A stretch of DNA of 64,000 nt from Clostridiales bacterium COT073_COT-073 (lineage in GTDB: Bacteria; Bacillota; Clostridia; Lachnospirales; Vallitaleaceae), in the NCBI GenBank assembly GCA_003858485.1, contig RQYD01000004.1, positions 62,001 to 126,000 on the forward strand. The letters run 5' to 3'. Below the pieces are notes generated by a model, which made no database searches, was not told where the DNA came from, and saw nothing but the letters and a program-made list of their open reading frames with translations. This document shows positions 9,321 to 17,828 of this stretch, one piece after another (positions within the stretch are counted from its first letter, which is position 1; each line of letters begins with the position of its first letter). The translations under genes were made by a program, and so were the position numbers.

Positions 9321-9690
9321 AATAATAACTCAACTTTCCCACAGTCTTTTTGGGCTCTATCCCGCTCCAGGGAGCGGGCACATGGGTTCCCTGCTTTCGC
9401 AACTTACTTCGTAAGATGGCTTGCGGTTACACCCTGCTTTCGCAACTTACTTCGTAAGATTGCTTTCGCAGCACACGCTTTCGCAATTTGCTTCGCAAAG
9501 TTGCTTGCGGTTGCACACTTTCGCAATTTGCTTCGCAAGATTGCTTTCGCAGCACATGCCTTTCGCCACTTACTGCGTAAGATGGCTTGCGGTTACACCC
9601 TGCTTTCGCAACTTACTTCGTAAGATTGCTTTCGCAGCACACGCCTAAAAAAGACTATTCCAAAGAACGTGGGAAAGTTGAGTAATAATT
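9321..9690. repeat. Repeat element A1 with terminal inverted repeats
   Basis: A 370-base element bounded by 22-base inverted repeats with 20 matches; both ends contain ACTCAACTTTCCCAC. Inside the left end are a CAGTCTTTTTGGGCTC segment and a CCCGCTCCAGGGAGCGGG palindrome; inside the right end are AAAAAAGACT and an imperfect TTCC/GGAA dyad. The centre is the six-unit array described separately. Copies with the same two arms occur at 47636-47800 and, degraded, at 17379-17684 and 53245. There is no coding capacity of its own; a short plus-strand frame through the array is a by-product of repetition. Confidence 0.85.
9393..9644. repeat. Tandem array of six ~42-base hairpin units
   Basis: Six units start near 9393, 9436, 9477, 9518, 9560 and 9602. 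Each has the form CTTTCGCAACTTACTTCGTA followed by AGATNGCTT. Two tail types alternate (GCTTGCGGTTACACCCT and GCTTTCGCAGCACACG), making three ~84-base higher-order repeats. Each unit carries a mini hairpin, CTTAC-TTC-GTAAG or its variant TTTGC-TTC-GCAAA, where both arms changed together. No unique spacers, so not CRISPR. Confidence 0.85.
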
Positions 9691-10008
9691 AAACCTACTT
9701 CAACATTTCTGGCTTTTCCATTTTTCCAATCATTTATCTTCCCCATATTTTTTGGCTTTGTCATTCTTTCTATAAATTATGGCATTGAATGGCTTTCATA
9801 AAATATGCTCTCGTCAGTGACCAGGCCAGATAACTTTCAGATCATTCAACTAATTAAAACACTCCCTATTTTTACCGGATGAACTATCCAAAAAAGGAAC
9901 TGCTTCCCAAAACAAGAAAAAGTTACCCTCATATTTTTTACTAAACCCTATATAAACAAGGATTTTCCTTCATTTATATTTTTTTAATTATTTTTTTTAA
10001 AAAAACTA
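9691..10008. other. Intergenic region with no recognised gene
   Basis: AT-rich, 318 bases between the repeat element and the blaI promoter. I see no reading frame with a ribosome site, no RNA gene and no clear terminator. Confidence 0.6.
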
Positions 10009-10037
10009 TTGACAATTTCATTAGACAGTTGTAGAAT
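10009..10037 (+). promoter_or_regulatory. Promoter of the blaI-M56 operon
   Basis: TTGACA (10009-10014), a 17-base spacer and TAGAAT (10032-10037). It lies about 40 bases upstream of the blaI start and overlaps the first proposed BlaI operator. Confidence 0.8.
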
Positions 10038-10055
10038 ACAGTTAAGACAATTGTA
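10024..10055 (+). promoter_or_regulatory. Two BlaI/MecI-type operator sites
   Basis: GACAGTTGTA (10024-10033) and GACAATTGTA (10046-10055) match the BlaI/MecI operator pattern TACAnnTGTA at 9 of 10 positions, ignoring the two free bases. They are spaced 22 bases apart, two helical turns. The first covers the -10 box, which fits autorepression of the regulator and protease. Confidence 0.72.
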
Positions 10056-10075
10056 GAATGAATGGAGAAAAGATT

Positions 10076-10459
10076 ATGGATAATACAATCAAAAGATTAC
10101 CAGATGCAGAATTTACAGTTATGAAAGCAATATGGCATTCAGAGACACCGGTTACCACCCTGGTCATTAATGAACATCTCAGTTCTGATATTTCCTGGAA
10201 ACCACAAACTCTGCTTACTATTTTAGCCAGATTAACTGAAAAAGGGTTTTTAAGCAGTGAACGTCGGGGACGTGAACGTTGTTATACTCCTTTGATTTCC
10301 GAAAATGAATATTTGGAAATTGAAACCGGCAATTTTTTAAATCGTTACTCGGGAAATTCGATCGGTCATTTAGTTAAAGCGCTTTGTGCCGATAACGATT
10401 TATCTCCGGAGGATTTAAACGAACTGCGTAAGCTGCTGGCCGAGAAAGGAAGTGTGTAA
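10076..10459 (+). CDS. blaI: BlaI/MecI-family transcriptional repressor
   Basis: Winged-helix repressor of about 127 residues. The N-terminal LPDAEFTVMKAIWHSETPV and the recognition region SWKPQTLLTILARLTEKGFL are typical of BlaI/MecI/CopY proteins, which bind operators as dimers and are cut by a partner M56 protease when a signal arrives. I start it at the ATG at 10076 because GGAG sits eight bases upstream; an ATG six codons earlier has no ribosome site. The stop codon abuts the M56 gene start, so the two are co-translated. The signal here need not be a beta-lactam, because the protease lacks a penicillin-binding sensor domain. Confidence 0.92.
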   Translation: MDNTIKRLPDAEFTVMKAIWHSETPVTTLVINEHLSSDISWKPQTLLTILARLTEKGFLSSERRGRERCYTPLISENEYLEIETGNFLNRYSGNSIGHLVKALCADNDLSPEDLNELRKLLAEKGSV

Positions 10460-12766
10460 ATGGAATTTTTATTCCTTATTTTATCAACCAGTATTTTTAT
10501 GTCGCTGATCATTTTGCTGGCCACTGTGGCATTCATTCTTTGGCCGCAGGCACTATCGGGCAAAACCAGATACATCATTTGGATCATCATTTTAATTGGT
10601 CTGATTGTTCCATTTCGACCAATTTGGGGAAATGGTTTATTTCAAATTGAAACTCCCTTTCCTCAGTCCGAAATTAACTTACCGGTAACGGAAGAAATCA
10701 CCCTAACGGATGAGCATAGCAAAACAAGTAACAACCAGGTTGCTGTAAAAAACGAGACTGCTCTCCCGGAAAAACCGATGACAACTGCCGGCTCAGATAT
10801 GGTTGCCGTTTCCTCTGCACCAAAGAGCGGTTTTTCTCTTTCGATTGTATCTATCATTTTACTGATTTGGGCAATCGGAGCAATTTTCTCGTTTTCCAGG
10901 CATTTATATAGTTACTACCAGTTTCGCAAAATGGTAAAGCGCTGGGGCGTACCCGTTACTGATTTAGCAACTTTAGAACTGTTTGACATTGTCAAGGAAG
11001 ATATGGGGCTGCAACGCAAAAATATCCAGCTAATCCAATGTACTTCCATTACCACTCCTATGCTGACCGGCTTTTTAAAGCCTACCATTTTACTGCCGAA
11101 TAAGAACATTGAGGCTGATGAAATGGAATTAATCTTTGAACATGAGTTAACACACTACAAACATAAAGATTTATATGTTAATCTGCTGGGCACACTGGCT
11201 GTCAGTCTGCACTGGTTTAATCCAATTGTCTATTTTTGCTATCCTTCCATTCAGGGAGACGGCGAAGTATGTTGTGATGAAGCAGTCTTATCCAATCGTG
11301 ATTTGGACTATCGTCGCTTCTACGGTGAAGTAATTATTAGTATGATTGAACGAAACAATACCAAGCAAGTGGCTTTTTCCACCTGTTTTTACGCAAAAAA
11401 ATTAAACATCAAAAGGAGGCTTTTTGCAATTATGGAAACAAATAAAAGAAGAAAAACAATATCGTTTATGGCTATAGGACTTATTTTAACATTAATTATT
11501 GTGTCCGGATCGATTGTCGCTTTCGGCGCACCATCAAGTAATAATTATATCGGCGTCGATGCTGCCAAAACCATTGCCTTAAACGATGCCGGTCTGGCAC
11601 CAAGTGAAGCTATATTTATTAAAGCCAAACTAGATACCGACCTTGGCGTAAAAGTATATGACATTGAGTTTTACAGTGGCAACACCGAATATGACTATGA
11701 AATTGATGCCAAAACTGGTGTCATTCGTGAACGTGATTTTGACATTGCTAACTTTGTAATTCCAGCTCCAAATACCAACACCGGTAATACTCAAAACAAT
11801 AACGCTGCCCTGATCGGAACTGAAAAAGCCAAAGCCATTGCTCTGGCTGATGCCAAATTAAATGCTGACCAGGTCACTTCCTTAAAGGCAAAGCTGGGTA
11901 CCGATGATGGCATTCAGGTTTATGATGTTGAGTTTTTCAGTGGCAATACCAAGTATGACTATGAAATTGATGCTAAAACCGGTAAAATCCGTGATAAAGA
12001 TGTGGAAGTAAAAAAGAATGCACCTGCCCAAAACAACAATAACAATAGCAATGCACCCCTGATCGGCGTGGAAAAAGCCAAAGCTATTGCTTTAGCTGAT
12101 GCTAAGTTAAATGCCAATCAAGTAACTTTCTTAAAGGCAAAGTTGGATACCGATGATGGCGTTCAGGTTTATGATGTGGAGTTTTACAGCGGCAATACCG
12201 AATATGACTATGAAATCGATGCTAAAACCGGTAAAATCCGTGATAAAGATCTGGATATAGAAAACTTCAATATCCCTGCTCCAGCACCCAGCAATGACAA
12301 CACTGCCCTGATCGGCGTGGAAAAAGCCAAGGCCATTGCCTTAGCTGATGCTAAATTAAATGCCAGTCAAGTGACTTTCTTAAAGGCAAAGCTGGATACC
12401 GATGATGGCGTTCAGGTTTACGACATTGAGTTTTACAGCGGCAATACCGAATATGACTATGAGATCGATGCTAAAACCGGTAAGATCCGGGAGAAGGATC
12501 TGGATGTAGAAAACTTCAATATCCCTACTCCGGCACCCGGCAATGACAACACTGCCCTGATCGGTGTGGAAAAAGCCAAAGCAATCGCTTTAGCTCATGC
12601 AGGCTTAAACGCAAATCAAGTGGTGTTTGAAACTGCCAAACTCGATACTGATGATGGTGTTCAGGTTTATGATATTGATTTTAAAGCCGGTCAGGTTGAA
12701 TATGACTATGAAATTGATGCCAAAACCGGAAACATTCGTGATTTCAGCAAAGAAATCGATGACTAA
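10460..12766 (+). CDS. M56 (BlaR1-like) membrane metalloprotease with five PepSY repeats
   Basis: A 768-residue membrane protein. Hydrophobic segments lie near residues 3-28, 37-53, 126-146 and 334-355. The M56 zinc protease motif HELTH is at 228-232, with CCDEAVLSNR near 271-280 supplying the third ligand. Instead of a penicillin sensor, residues 364-763 hold five PepSY-like repeats (about 364-426, 452-514, 535-597, 618-681 and 701-763) joined by Pro/Asn-rich linkers. Each repeat contains EYDYEIDAKTG or a close form. Repeats 3 and 4 are nearly identical in protein and DNA, so the array expanded recently. PepSY domains are usually extracellular regulators of proteases. It presumably senses an envelope signal and inactivates the adjacent BlaI. 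Confidence 0.92.
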   Translation: MEFLFLILSTSIFMSLIILLATVAFILWPQALSGKTRYIIWIIILIGLIVPFRPIWGNGLFQIETPFPQSEINLPVTEEITLTDEHSKTSNNQVAVKNETALPEKPMTTAGSDMVAVSSAPKSGFSLSIVSIILLIWAIGAIFSFSRHLYSYYQFRKMVKRWGVPVTDLATLELFDIVKEDMGLQRKNIQLIQCTSITTPMLTGFLKPTILLPNKNIEADEMELIFEHELTHYKHKDLYVNLLGTLAVSLHWFNPIVYFCYPSIQGDGEVCCDEAVLSNRDLDYRRFYGEVIISMIERNNTKQVAFSTCFYAKKLNIKRRLFAIMETNKRRKTISFMAIGLILTLIIVSGSIVAFGAPSSNNYIGVDAAKTIALNDAGLAPSEAIFIKAKLDTDLGVKVYDIEFYSGNTEYDYEIDAKTGVIRERDFDIANFVIPAPNTNTGNTQNNNAALIGTEKAKAIALADAKLNADQVTSLKAKLGTDDGIQVYDVEFFSGNTKYDYEIDAKTGKIRDKDVEVKKNAPAQNNNNNSNAPLIGVEKAKAIALADAKLNANQVTFLKAKLDTDDGVQVYDVEFYSGNTEYDYEIDAKTGKIRDKDLDIENFNIPAPAPSNDNTALIGVEKAKAIALADAKLNASQVTFLKAKLDTDDGVQVYDIEFYSGNTEYDYEIDAKTGKIREKDLDVENFNIPTPAPGNDNTALIGVEKAKAIALAHAGLNANQVVFETAKLDTDDGVQVYDIDFKAGQVEYDYEIDAKTGNIRDFSKEIDD

Positions 12767-12910
12767 AACCAGTTGACATACTGACTGATAGTCAGGATTT
12801 GCATTTGATCTGACAGCAACCGTTTTACTCCAAGAAATGACAGCAGCACTATCGGACTGTATAGAAAAGGGAAGCCTATTTTACATGAAAACCCTACATT
12901 TTCCCTGAAA

Positions 12911-12940
12911 AGGACCCGTCTACATGGCGGGTCCTTTTTT
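12911..12940. terminator. Rho-independent terminator between convergent genes
   Basis: GGACCCG, a 9-base loop, CGGGTCC and a run of six T on the plus strand, ending the blaI-M56 operon. The other strand has a shorter T-run (AAAAGG flank), so it may also serve the convergent yhaN-like gene. The bases 12767-12910 before it hold no recognised gene. Confidence 0.88.
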
Positions 12941-12971
12941 GTAATCAAACTTCTCTTACTTTTCTTTTTCG

Positions 12972-15290
12972 TTATCCTTTTCGGCTCTGATGGCAAGTAA
13001 AATAAATTACCTGATATTCCTGACTGATGGCTTTTAAAAACTCGATGGCTTTCTCAGTTTTAGCTTGATCAAAATGAACAAAGGGATCGTCGAAAATAAG
13101 AAATGGTTTTTCCTGTGGATACATAGCATCAATTAATGCCATGCGCATACATAGGCCAACCAAATCTTGATATCCTGTACTCAAAATTGATATTTCTCTT
13201 TGCTGGCCGGCTTCTTCTTTCGTCAAGTGCATTTCAGCATTGAGCATAAATTCGGTGGCCATTTGTCCGGTTAATTGCTGATAATATTTTTGAAATCCCC
13301 GCAACAATGGACTCCGATATTTTTCAGTAAACGAAATTTTAGCCTGTTCTAAAAAGCCAACTGTTTTTTTAAGCAATTCCGCCTGATAGCTATGGTGCAA
13401 ATATTCTGCCTGCAGCTCTGTCAATTGATTTTCAATTTCTTGCAATTGTTCACGCTGGTTTTGCAGGCTATTTAACTGTCGATCACAGTCCATCAGTTGT
13501 ATATGCAGTTTTTCCACTTGCTCAGCCATTTGAGTTTGGAGCTTCTCTATTTGCAATAACCAGTCATTCTCCGGAACTGTGGTCCGCCTTCCTTTTTCCT
13601 CTGGGAAAATTCCTTCAATAAACTTCTGCCATTCTTTTTCTGCTTGTTGTGACTGTTCTGCTCTTTGACATAAATTTTGATATTCTTCCACTTCGGCCGC
13701 CAGTGCCAATAATACCACTGCTGCATCTTCCGGCAAAGACTGCTGACCGATTTTATATGTACGGAAAAAGACCTCTTGCTGAGCCAGCGCATTATTTAGC
13801 TTGATTGTCAAGTCTGATCGCTCGGCTATTTCTTTTTTACTATTTAATTGCCAGTAATCACTGACATATCTTTTCCAATCATAGCATAACATTGGCATAT
13901 CTTTAATTTTATAAGGCATTTGAAAATCAGCAAAAAAATTTTGAATATCCGTTTCCCAGCCTGCAATTTTATTCTGCTCTTCACAAATCAGGCCGGAAAG
14001 CTCCTTGATTTTTCCTTCCAACAAAACTTTTTGTTCATCTTTCCGCCAAATCCTAAGGGCCAGCCAAGCACTTCCCACCAGGCCCACTAAAATTGCTGCT
14101 TCCACCCTCCAAAAAAAAGACGCAATTACTCCCAGCATAATAAGCAGTCCCATAAACAAAAGTTTTTTTTGTTTAACCACCTGAGTTTTTTCCAGTTCTG
14201 CTTTTCGAATTTCCAAAGAAGTTTGCCAATTCATAAGCTCTTGCTTCTTTTCCTCTTTGTTTTGCCAAATTCGAATCACATTATCAATTTCTGCTTCTTC
14301 AGGGACTCCGGCTGAAAATGCTTTTTGATATTGCTTAAATCTAACTGTTTCTTCTTCTGTCAGCCGTAATTCTTCGGCTTCTTTTTGCCATTTGATAATT
14401 TGTGCATTCAAACTAATGGCCTCTTGAATTTCATTTTTTTCAGGCACCCCGGCCAAAAACCGATAGCTTAAAACATCACGCCTTCGGCTATCCTCCTCGC
14501 TAAATGAAACAGCCAGTTTCTTTGCTTTTTCTGCTGCAATTTGGGCTAATTTTTCTTCCCGTTGCCGACTGAATTCAATTTGTTTTTGCTTTAAGGCTTG
14601 ATACTCCGCTTTAAGCTGAAGCTTATCTGCTAATAGCTTGGTCTCTTTTTCTTCAATTGCCCTGACCTGCCTGATTTCCGTTTCTAATTCAGTAATCCTG
14701 TTTTTTTGCCATTGCAGGGAAGTTGACGCCGTTCTGCCGTTCCATTCACTTAATTTTTTAGTCAGCCTGGATATGGCCTGCTCATATCCGCCCATATCTT
14801 CCGTATTTTCCGCTAAATATCCCAACTTAGCATCAATACTGCCGGTACTGCCAATGACCAAACTTTTACTCTGAGCAATAAAGACGGTTCGGACAAAGGA
14901 TTCTCTATCTAATCCAAAAATTTCCTGACCGATATTTTCAGTAAAATCCTGACTGAATAAGTTGGTATCGGCATCCCGCAATTCAAAAATATCTTTGCTG
15001 GCACTTGTTCCAAAAATCCGAATAATTTGGTAACGTTTTTCTGCATAAGCAAAAGTAATTTGTCCCCCATAAGCTCCGCCTTGCCAGGGCATGTATTTCC
15101 GGCGTTCATTTTGCTCCGCCATCTGCTTGCGCTCACCTTCAAATCCAAAAAACATGACTTTCAAAAAGGCCGCCAGAGTACTTTTTCCGGAGCCATTTTC
15201 TCCATAATGAAAATTACAATTTTCCGTAAAATCGAAATGCTGCCTGCTGATTTTTCCAAAATTTTCAATCCAGACATCAATTAGTTTCAT
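12972..15290 (-). CDS. YhaN-like SMC/Rad50-family ATPase
   Basis: A 772-residue AAA/SMC-like ATPase related to YhaN and SbcC, expected to work with the upstream phosphoesterase on DNA ends. The Walker A GENGSGKST is at 30-38 and FIAQSKSL near 120 is the Q-loop region. Long coiled-coil segments run through about 180-350 and 440-680, and a hydrophobic hairpin LLFMGLLIMLGVIASFF near 390-420 interrupts the coil, as in YhaN. The C-terminal signature-like STGYQDLVGLCMRMALI is followed by Walker B FLIFDDPFVHFD. ATG with GAGGTGATTGA upstream; it overlaps the phosphoesterase stop by four bases (ATGA). Confidence 0.9.
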   Translation of the reverse strand: MKLIDVWIENFGKISRQHFDFTENCNFHYGENGSGKSTLAAFLKVMFFGFEGERKQMAEQNERRKYMPWQGGAYGGQITFAYAEKRYQIIRIFGTSASKDIFELRDADTNLFSQDFTENIGQEIFGLDRESFVRTVFIAQSKSLVIGSTGSIDAKLGYLAENTEDMGGYEQAISRLTKKLSEWNGRTASTSLQWQKNRITELETEIRQVRAIEEKETKLLADKLQLKAEYQALKQKQIEFSRQREEKLAQIAAEKAKKLAVSFSEEDSRRRDVLSYRFLAGVPEKNEIQEAISLNAQIIKWQKEAEELRLTEEETVRFKQYQKAFSAGVPEEAEIDNVIRIWQNKEEKKQELMNWQTSLEIRKAELEKTQVVKQKKLLFMGLLIMLGVIASFFWRVEAAILVGLVGSAWLALRIWRKDEQKVLLEGKIKELSGLICEEQNKIAGWETDIQNFFADFQMPYKIKDMPMLCYDWKRYVSDYWQLNSKKEIAERSDLTIKLNNALAQQEVFFRTYKIGQQSLPEDAAVVLLALAAEVEEYQNLCQRAEQSQQAEKEWQKFIEGIFPEEKGRRTTVPENDWLLQIEKLQTQMAEQVEKLHIQLMDCDRQLNSLQNQREQLQEIENQLTELQAEYLHHSYQAELLKKTVGFLEQAKISFTEKYRSPLLRGFQKYYQQLTGQMATEFMLNAEMHLTKEEAGQQREISILSTGYQDLVGLCMRMALIDAMYPQEKPFLIFDDPFVHFDQAKTEKAIEFLKAISQEYQVIYFTCHQSRKG

Positions 15291-16396
15291 TCAATCACCT
15301 CGCCTCTCAAAGCCATCAGGCCATATTGAATGATTTGTGCCTTCTCATCAGCCGACAGCAAAGACTCCTTTTGCACGGTCCGAATAAATTCGCCACGCAG
15401 GGTCCATTCCTTTTCATATTCCTTGTCGTCCAGCTGCCACTTAGTTTTATCATATATTTTACAGAAAAAGTAATCATTCCGAAACTGCCGGTTAAGCATA
15501 TCTATGTCTTTTTCTGCATCAATCGGTAATTCCCCGGTTAAAGTTAATTTTAGCATATCTTCGGCTGGAATGGCCTCGGTTTCTAAAAAAGCTTTTATTT
15601 GCTCAGCGATTTGGCCCGTACTAAAACACCCACTGATATCAACTGTTTTTTCATGAAATTTTCTTATCGCCTGCTTAATAAAAGAATGTTGATATTCTCC
15701 GGTTTTTTCATTGATATCCAGCAGCACAAAGCCATGTTCTCCACTTTCGTCAAAACCTCTGGCCTCTAAACAGCCAGCATAACAATAACTTGCCCTGGCA
15801 TCCAGCTTCTCTTTTTTATAGCGATGAATATGCCCCAGCGCCAAATAATCAATTCCTTTATTTTTCAAAGCTTTCAGCTTAATGTTTTCGGCTCTGTCCC
15901 TGACCACTGCTTCGGCTTCCTGTCCATGCAAAACTACTATATTAAAGTACTGGCTGTCCAGCTGTAAGCTTTCGTAAATTTCCATCGAATTTTCAAAATT
16001 CAGCTCAATTCCGGCAATCATTACTTTATGATCACTGCCCTCATTCACCTGATAGTAGGCCCACTGATCGCCAAACATTTTTAAATTATCCGGTATTTCT
16101 TCCAAACCACTTAAAAAGCTATCCGCATCATGATTCCCTTTTAAATAATAAAAAGTAATTTGCGGGTTCATTATAATTCCTTCATAAACAGTATTTCTGG
16201 CCAGAGCGGAAGTATTTTTGGTGTCAAATAAATCGCCGGCAATAATGATTGCTTTTACTTCATGCTGCCGGGCAAAGTCCAGCATCTTTTGAAAGGCTGT
16301 CAACAGCTCCCTCCGCCTTTGCCTTGCTTTATCCGGCGGCAAATGAGTTGTCATTTTTGAGTCTAAGTGCAAATCTGCAGTATGAATAATTTTCAT
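15287..16396 (-). CDS. YhaO/SbcD-like metallophosphoesterase
   Basis: A 369-residue calcineurin-like phosphoesterase of the Mre11/SbcD/YhaO type, a metal-dependent DNA nuclease. All family motifs are visible: TADLHLDS (Asp8, His10), IIAGDLFDT, LKGNHDADS, VVLHGQE and LALGHIHRYK. The C-terminal third is a variable capping region. The gene overlaps the YhaN-like ATPase by four bases, so the two products are made in balance as in SbcCD-type complexes. Confidence 0.92.
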   Translation of the reverse strand: MKIIHTADLHLDSKMTTHLPPDKARQRRRELLTAFQKMLDFARQHEVKAIIIAGDLFDTKNTSALARNTVYEGIIMNPQITFYYLKGNHDADSFLSGLEEIPDNLKMFGDQWAYYQVNEGSDHKVMIAGIELNFENSMEIYESLQLDSQYFNIVVLHGQEAEAVVRDRAENIKLKALKNKGIDYLALGHIHRYKKEKLDARASYCYAGCLEARGFDESGEHGFVLLDINEKTGEYQHSFIKQAIRKFHEKTVDISGCFSTGQIAEQIKAFLETEAIPAEDMLKLTLTGELPIDAEKDIDMLNRQFRNDYFFCKIYDKTKWQLDDKEYEKEWTLRGEFIRTVQKESLLSADEKAQIIQYGLMALRGEVIE

Positions 16397-16537
16397 GGTA
16401 ATTCTCTTTTCTTTCTTTTCATTTACTCAGCCCTCTCACTATTTTTCAAACTTACTCTCTAAAGAATGAGTGCGCTGCTTTTCAATCTTTGCCATTGCTT
16501 TTGCGCAATTATCTTTAAAATCAGTCAGACTGCTCTC

Positions 16538-17125
16538 TTATTTTTTTTCTGCTCCGGTCCAATCTTCAATATCCCACTCTTTCATCCCGATATACTGCTG
16601 ACCTTCAAAAGCCAGGCACACAATCCATGGCATTTTTCGGCGAATCCGCTCAAAGCCGGAATAGCCAAACTCCATGTAATAATGAAGAATTGTACTTAGC
16701 GATGTTCCATGGGTAGCAATTATAATATTTTGACCGGCATATTTTTCCAGTACTATTTGCAGGGCTTGAATATTACGGTCCTGAACCTCCTTTAAGCTTT
16801 CTCCGTCACTTAGCTTATAGTCAAAATCCCGCCACTGCTTCCGGCAAAAAGCATTAAAATCTTCAATCCATTCACTGTCAACCTTACGTTCCCGAAAATC
16901 ATCCACCACTTCTATTGCCAGGTTTCGTTCTTCTGCAAATGGCTTTATGGTATCATAGCTCCGCTTATATGGACTGGATAAAACAGCTGTAATATTTTTA
17001 TTCCGTAAAGTTTCCGTTACCCACTGCCTGTCCTTTCGTCCTTTTTCAGTCAACTCCCGGGTCATGTCATCATGATTTTCATAATTAGGCTCGGCATGTC
17101 GCACAAAAAATATATTCGTTTTCAT
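16538..17125 (-). CDS. Histidine phosphatase family protein
   Basis: A 195-residue phosphoglycerate-mutase-like phosphatase. The N-terminal FVRHAEPNYE carries the phosphorylated His, PYKRSYDTIKPFAE follows near residue 55, and ATHGTSLSTILHYY supplies the second catalytic His. Its ATG directly follows the stop codon of the YdbC-like gene (TAAATG), so the pair is co-translated. The substrate is unknown; members range from cofactor phosphatases to broad phosphomonoesterases. Confidence 0.9.
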   Translation of the reverse strand: MKTNIFFVRHAEPNYENHDDMTRELTEKGRKDRQWVTETLRNKNITAVLSSPYKRSYDTIKPFAEERNLAIEVVDDFRERKVDSEWIEDFNAFCRKQWRDFDYKLSDGESLKEVQDRNIQALQIVLEKYAGQNIIIATHGTSLSTILHYYMEFGYSGFERIRRKMPWIVCLAFEGQQYIGMKEWDIEDWTGAEKK

Positions 17126-17347
17126 TTACAGCTCCATTTCATTTAGCAAATCACGAAGTTTTATCATTTCTTCGGCAGTAAAAGTAATGCCCTTGCCCAT
17201 TTTCTGATGCAATGGATCCCATTCTCTGATATCATATTTGGCTGGCTTATCATTCCAGCTGACTAAATTGACTTCCTTGGTCCAACCTTTGACTGATTCT
17301 GCCAAAACACCTATTGTTTCTTTAATTTCAAATTTTATTTCCGCCAT
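17126..17347 (-). CDS. YdbC/PC4-family small DNA-binding protein
   Basis: A 73-residue protein resembling the YdbC family, bacterial relatives of the PC4 coactivator that bind single-stranded DNA. The pattern of a basic beta-sheet region (KGWTKEVNLVSWNDKPAKYDIREWDP) and a C-terminal helix ITFTAEEMIKLRDLLNEM matches. ATG with AAAGGAGGCCCTA upstream. Translationally coupled to the histidine phosphatase gene; a functional link is not obvious. Confidence 0.85.
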   Translation of the reverse strand: MAEIKFEIKETIGVLAESVKGWTKEVNLVSWNDKPAKYDIREWDPLHQKMGKGITFTAEEMIKLRDLLNEMEL

Positions 17348-17378
17348 TAGGGCCTCCTTTTATTTCATATTTTTCTTT

Positions 17379-17684
17379 GGCTCAACCTTCCCCTATTCCT
17401 TGAAATGTCGTGTTTAAATCTGTCCGCCGAAACTATCCTGGCAAGTTACAAAACAGACAGAACCAAAAAAGCGACGAAAGAGTTGAGTCTTTTATTTTAA
17501 ATCTTTTTTATTATAACGGAAAGTCACCGTTTTTTCAATTTTTGTTTTTGTTTTTTGTTCGGTTAATATGCTGTCGTTTCTATGAAAAAGAGAGCGCAAC
17601 AAACGATTTAAGAGATTTTTTGATTGTTGGAAAGTATTATACTATAGAGCAAAAAAAGACTGTGGAAAAGTTGAGTTAATAATG
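17379..17684. repeat. Degraded repeat element A4
   Basis: The right end, TGTGGAAAAGTTGAGTTAAT, matches the end of element A1. The left end, CTCAACCTTCCCCTATTCCT, matches its other arm, so the element is inverted relative to A1. The centre is not repetitive and holds no convincing gene; a weak plus-strand frame there lacks a ribosome site. Confidence 0.6.
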
Positions 17685-17769
17685 ACACCTACTTTTTTTA
17701 TTAAAGTATTATATATTTATTATTTTAAAAATTAAATTAAATTTATGATATATTCTTTTTGAATAAAAA

Positions 17770-17822
17770 AATATAGATTATGAATTTCGAAAATGATTTT
17801 TGAAATTTATAACCTATATTTA
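17770..17822 (-). terminator. AT-rich hairpin downstream of the ABC exporter gene
   Basis: Imperfect inverted repeat (ATATAGATTATGAATTTC against GAAATTTATAACCTATAT) just after the stop codon of the exporter-type ABC gene. It probably acts as a terminator for that gene. Confidence 0.5.
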
Positions 17823-17828
17823 AAAGAG

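Noticed and set aside
9393-9644. Possible CRISPR array
   Set aside because: There are no unique spacers: the whole ~42-base units repeat with two alternating tails, and no cas genes are nearby. It is a structured tandem repeat within a larger element.
9421-9648. Plus-strand open frame of 75 codons in the array
   Set aside because: It exists only because the unit repeats in phase; no ribosome site, repetitive protein, no relation to a family.
17410-17679. Plus-strand frame of 89 codons between ydbC and the ABC exporter
   Set aside because: Lies inside a degraded repeat element, has no ribosome site and an unremarkable hydrophobic composition.
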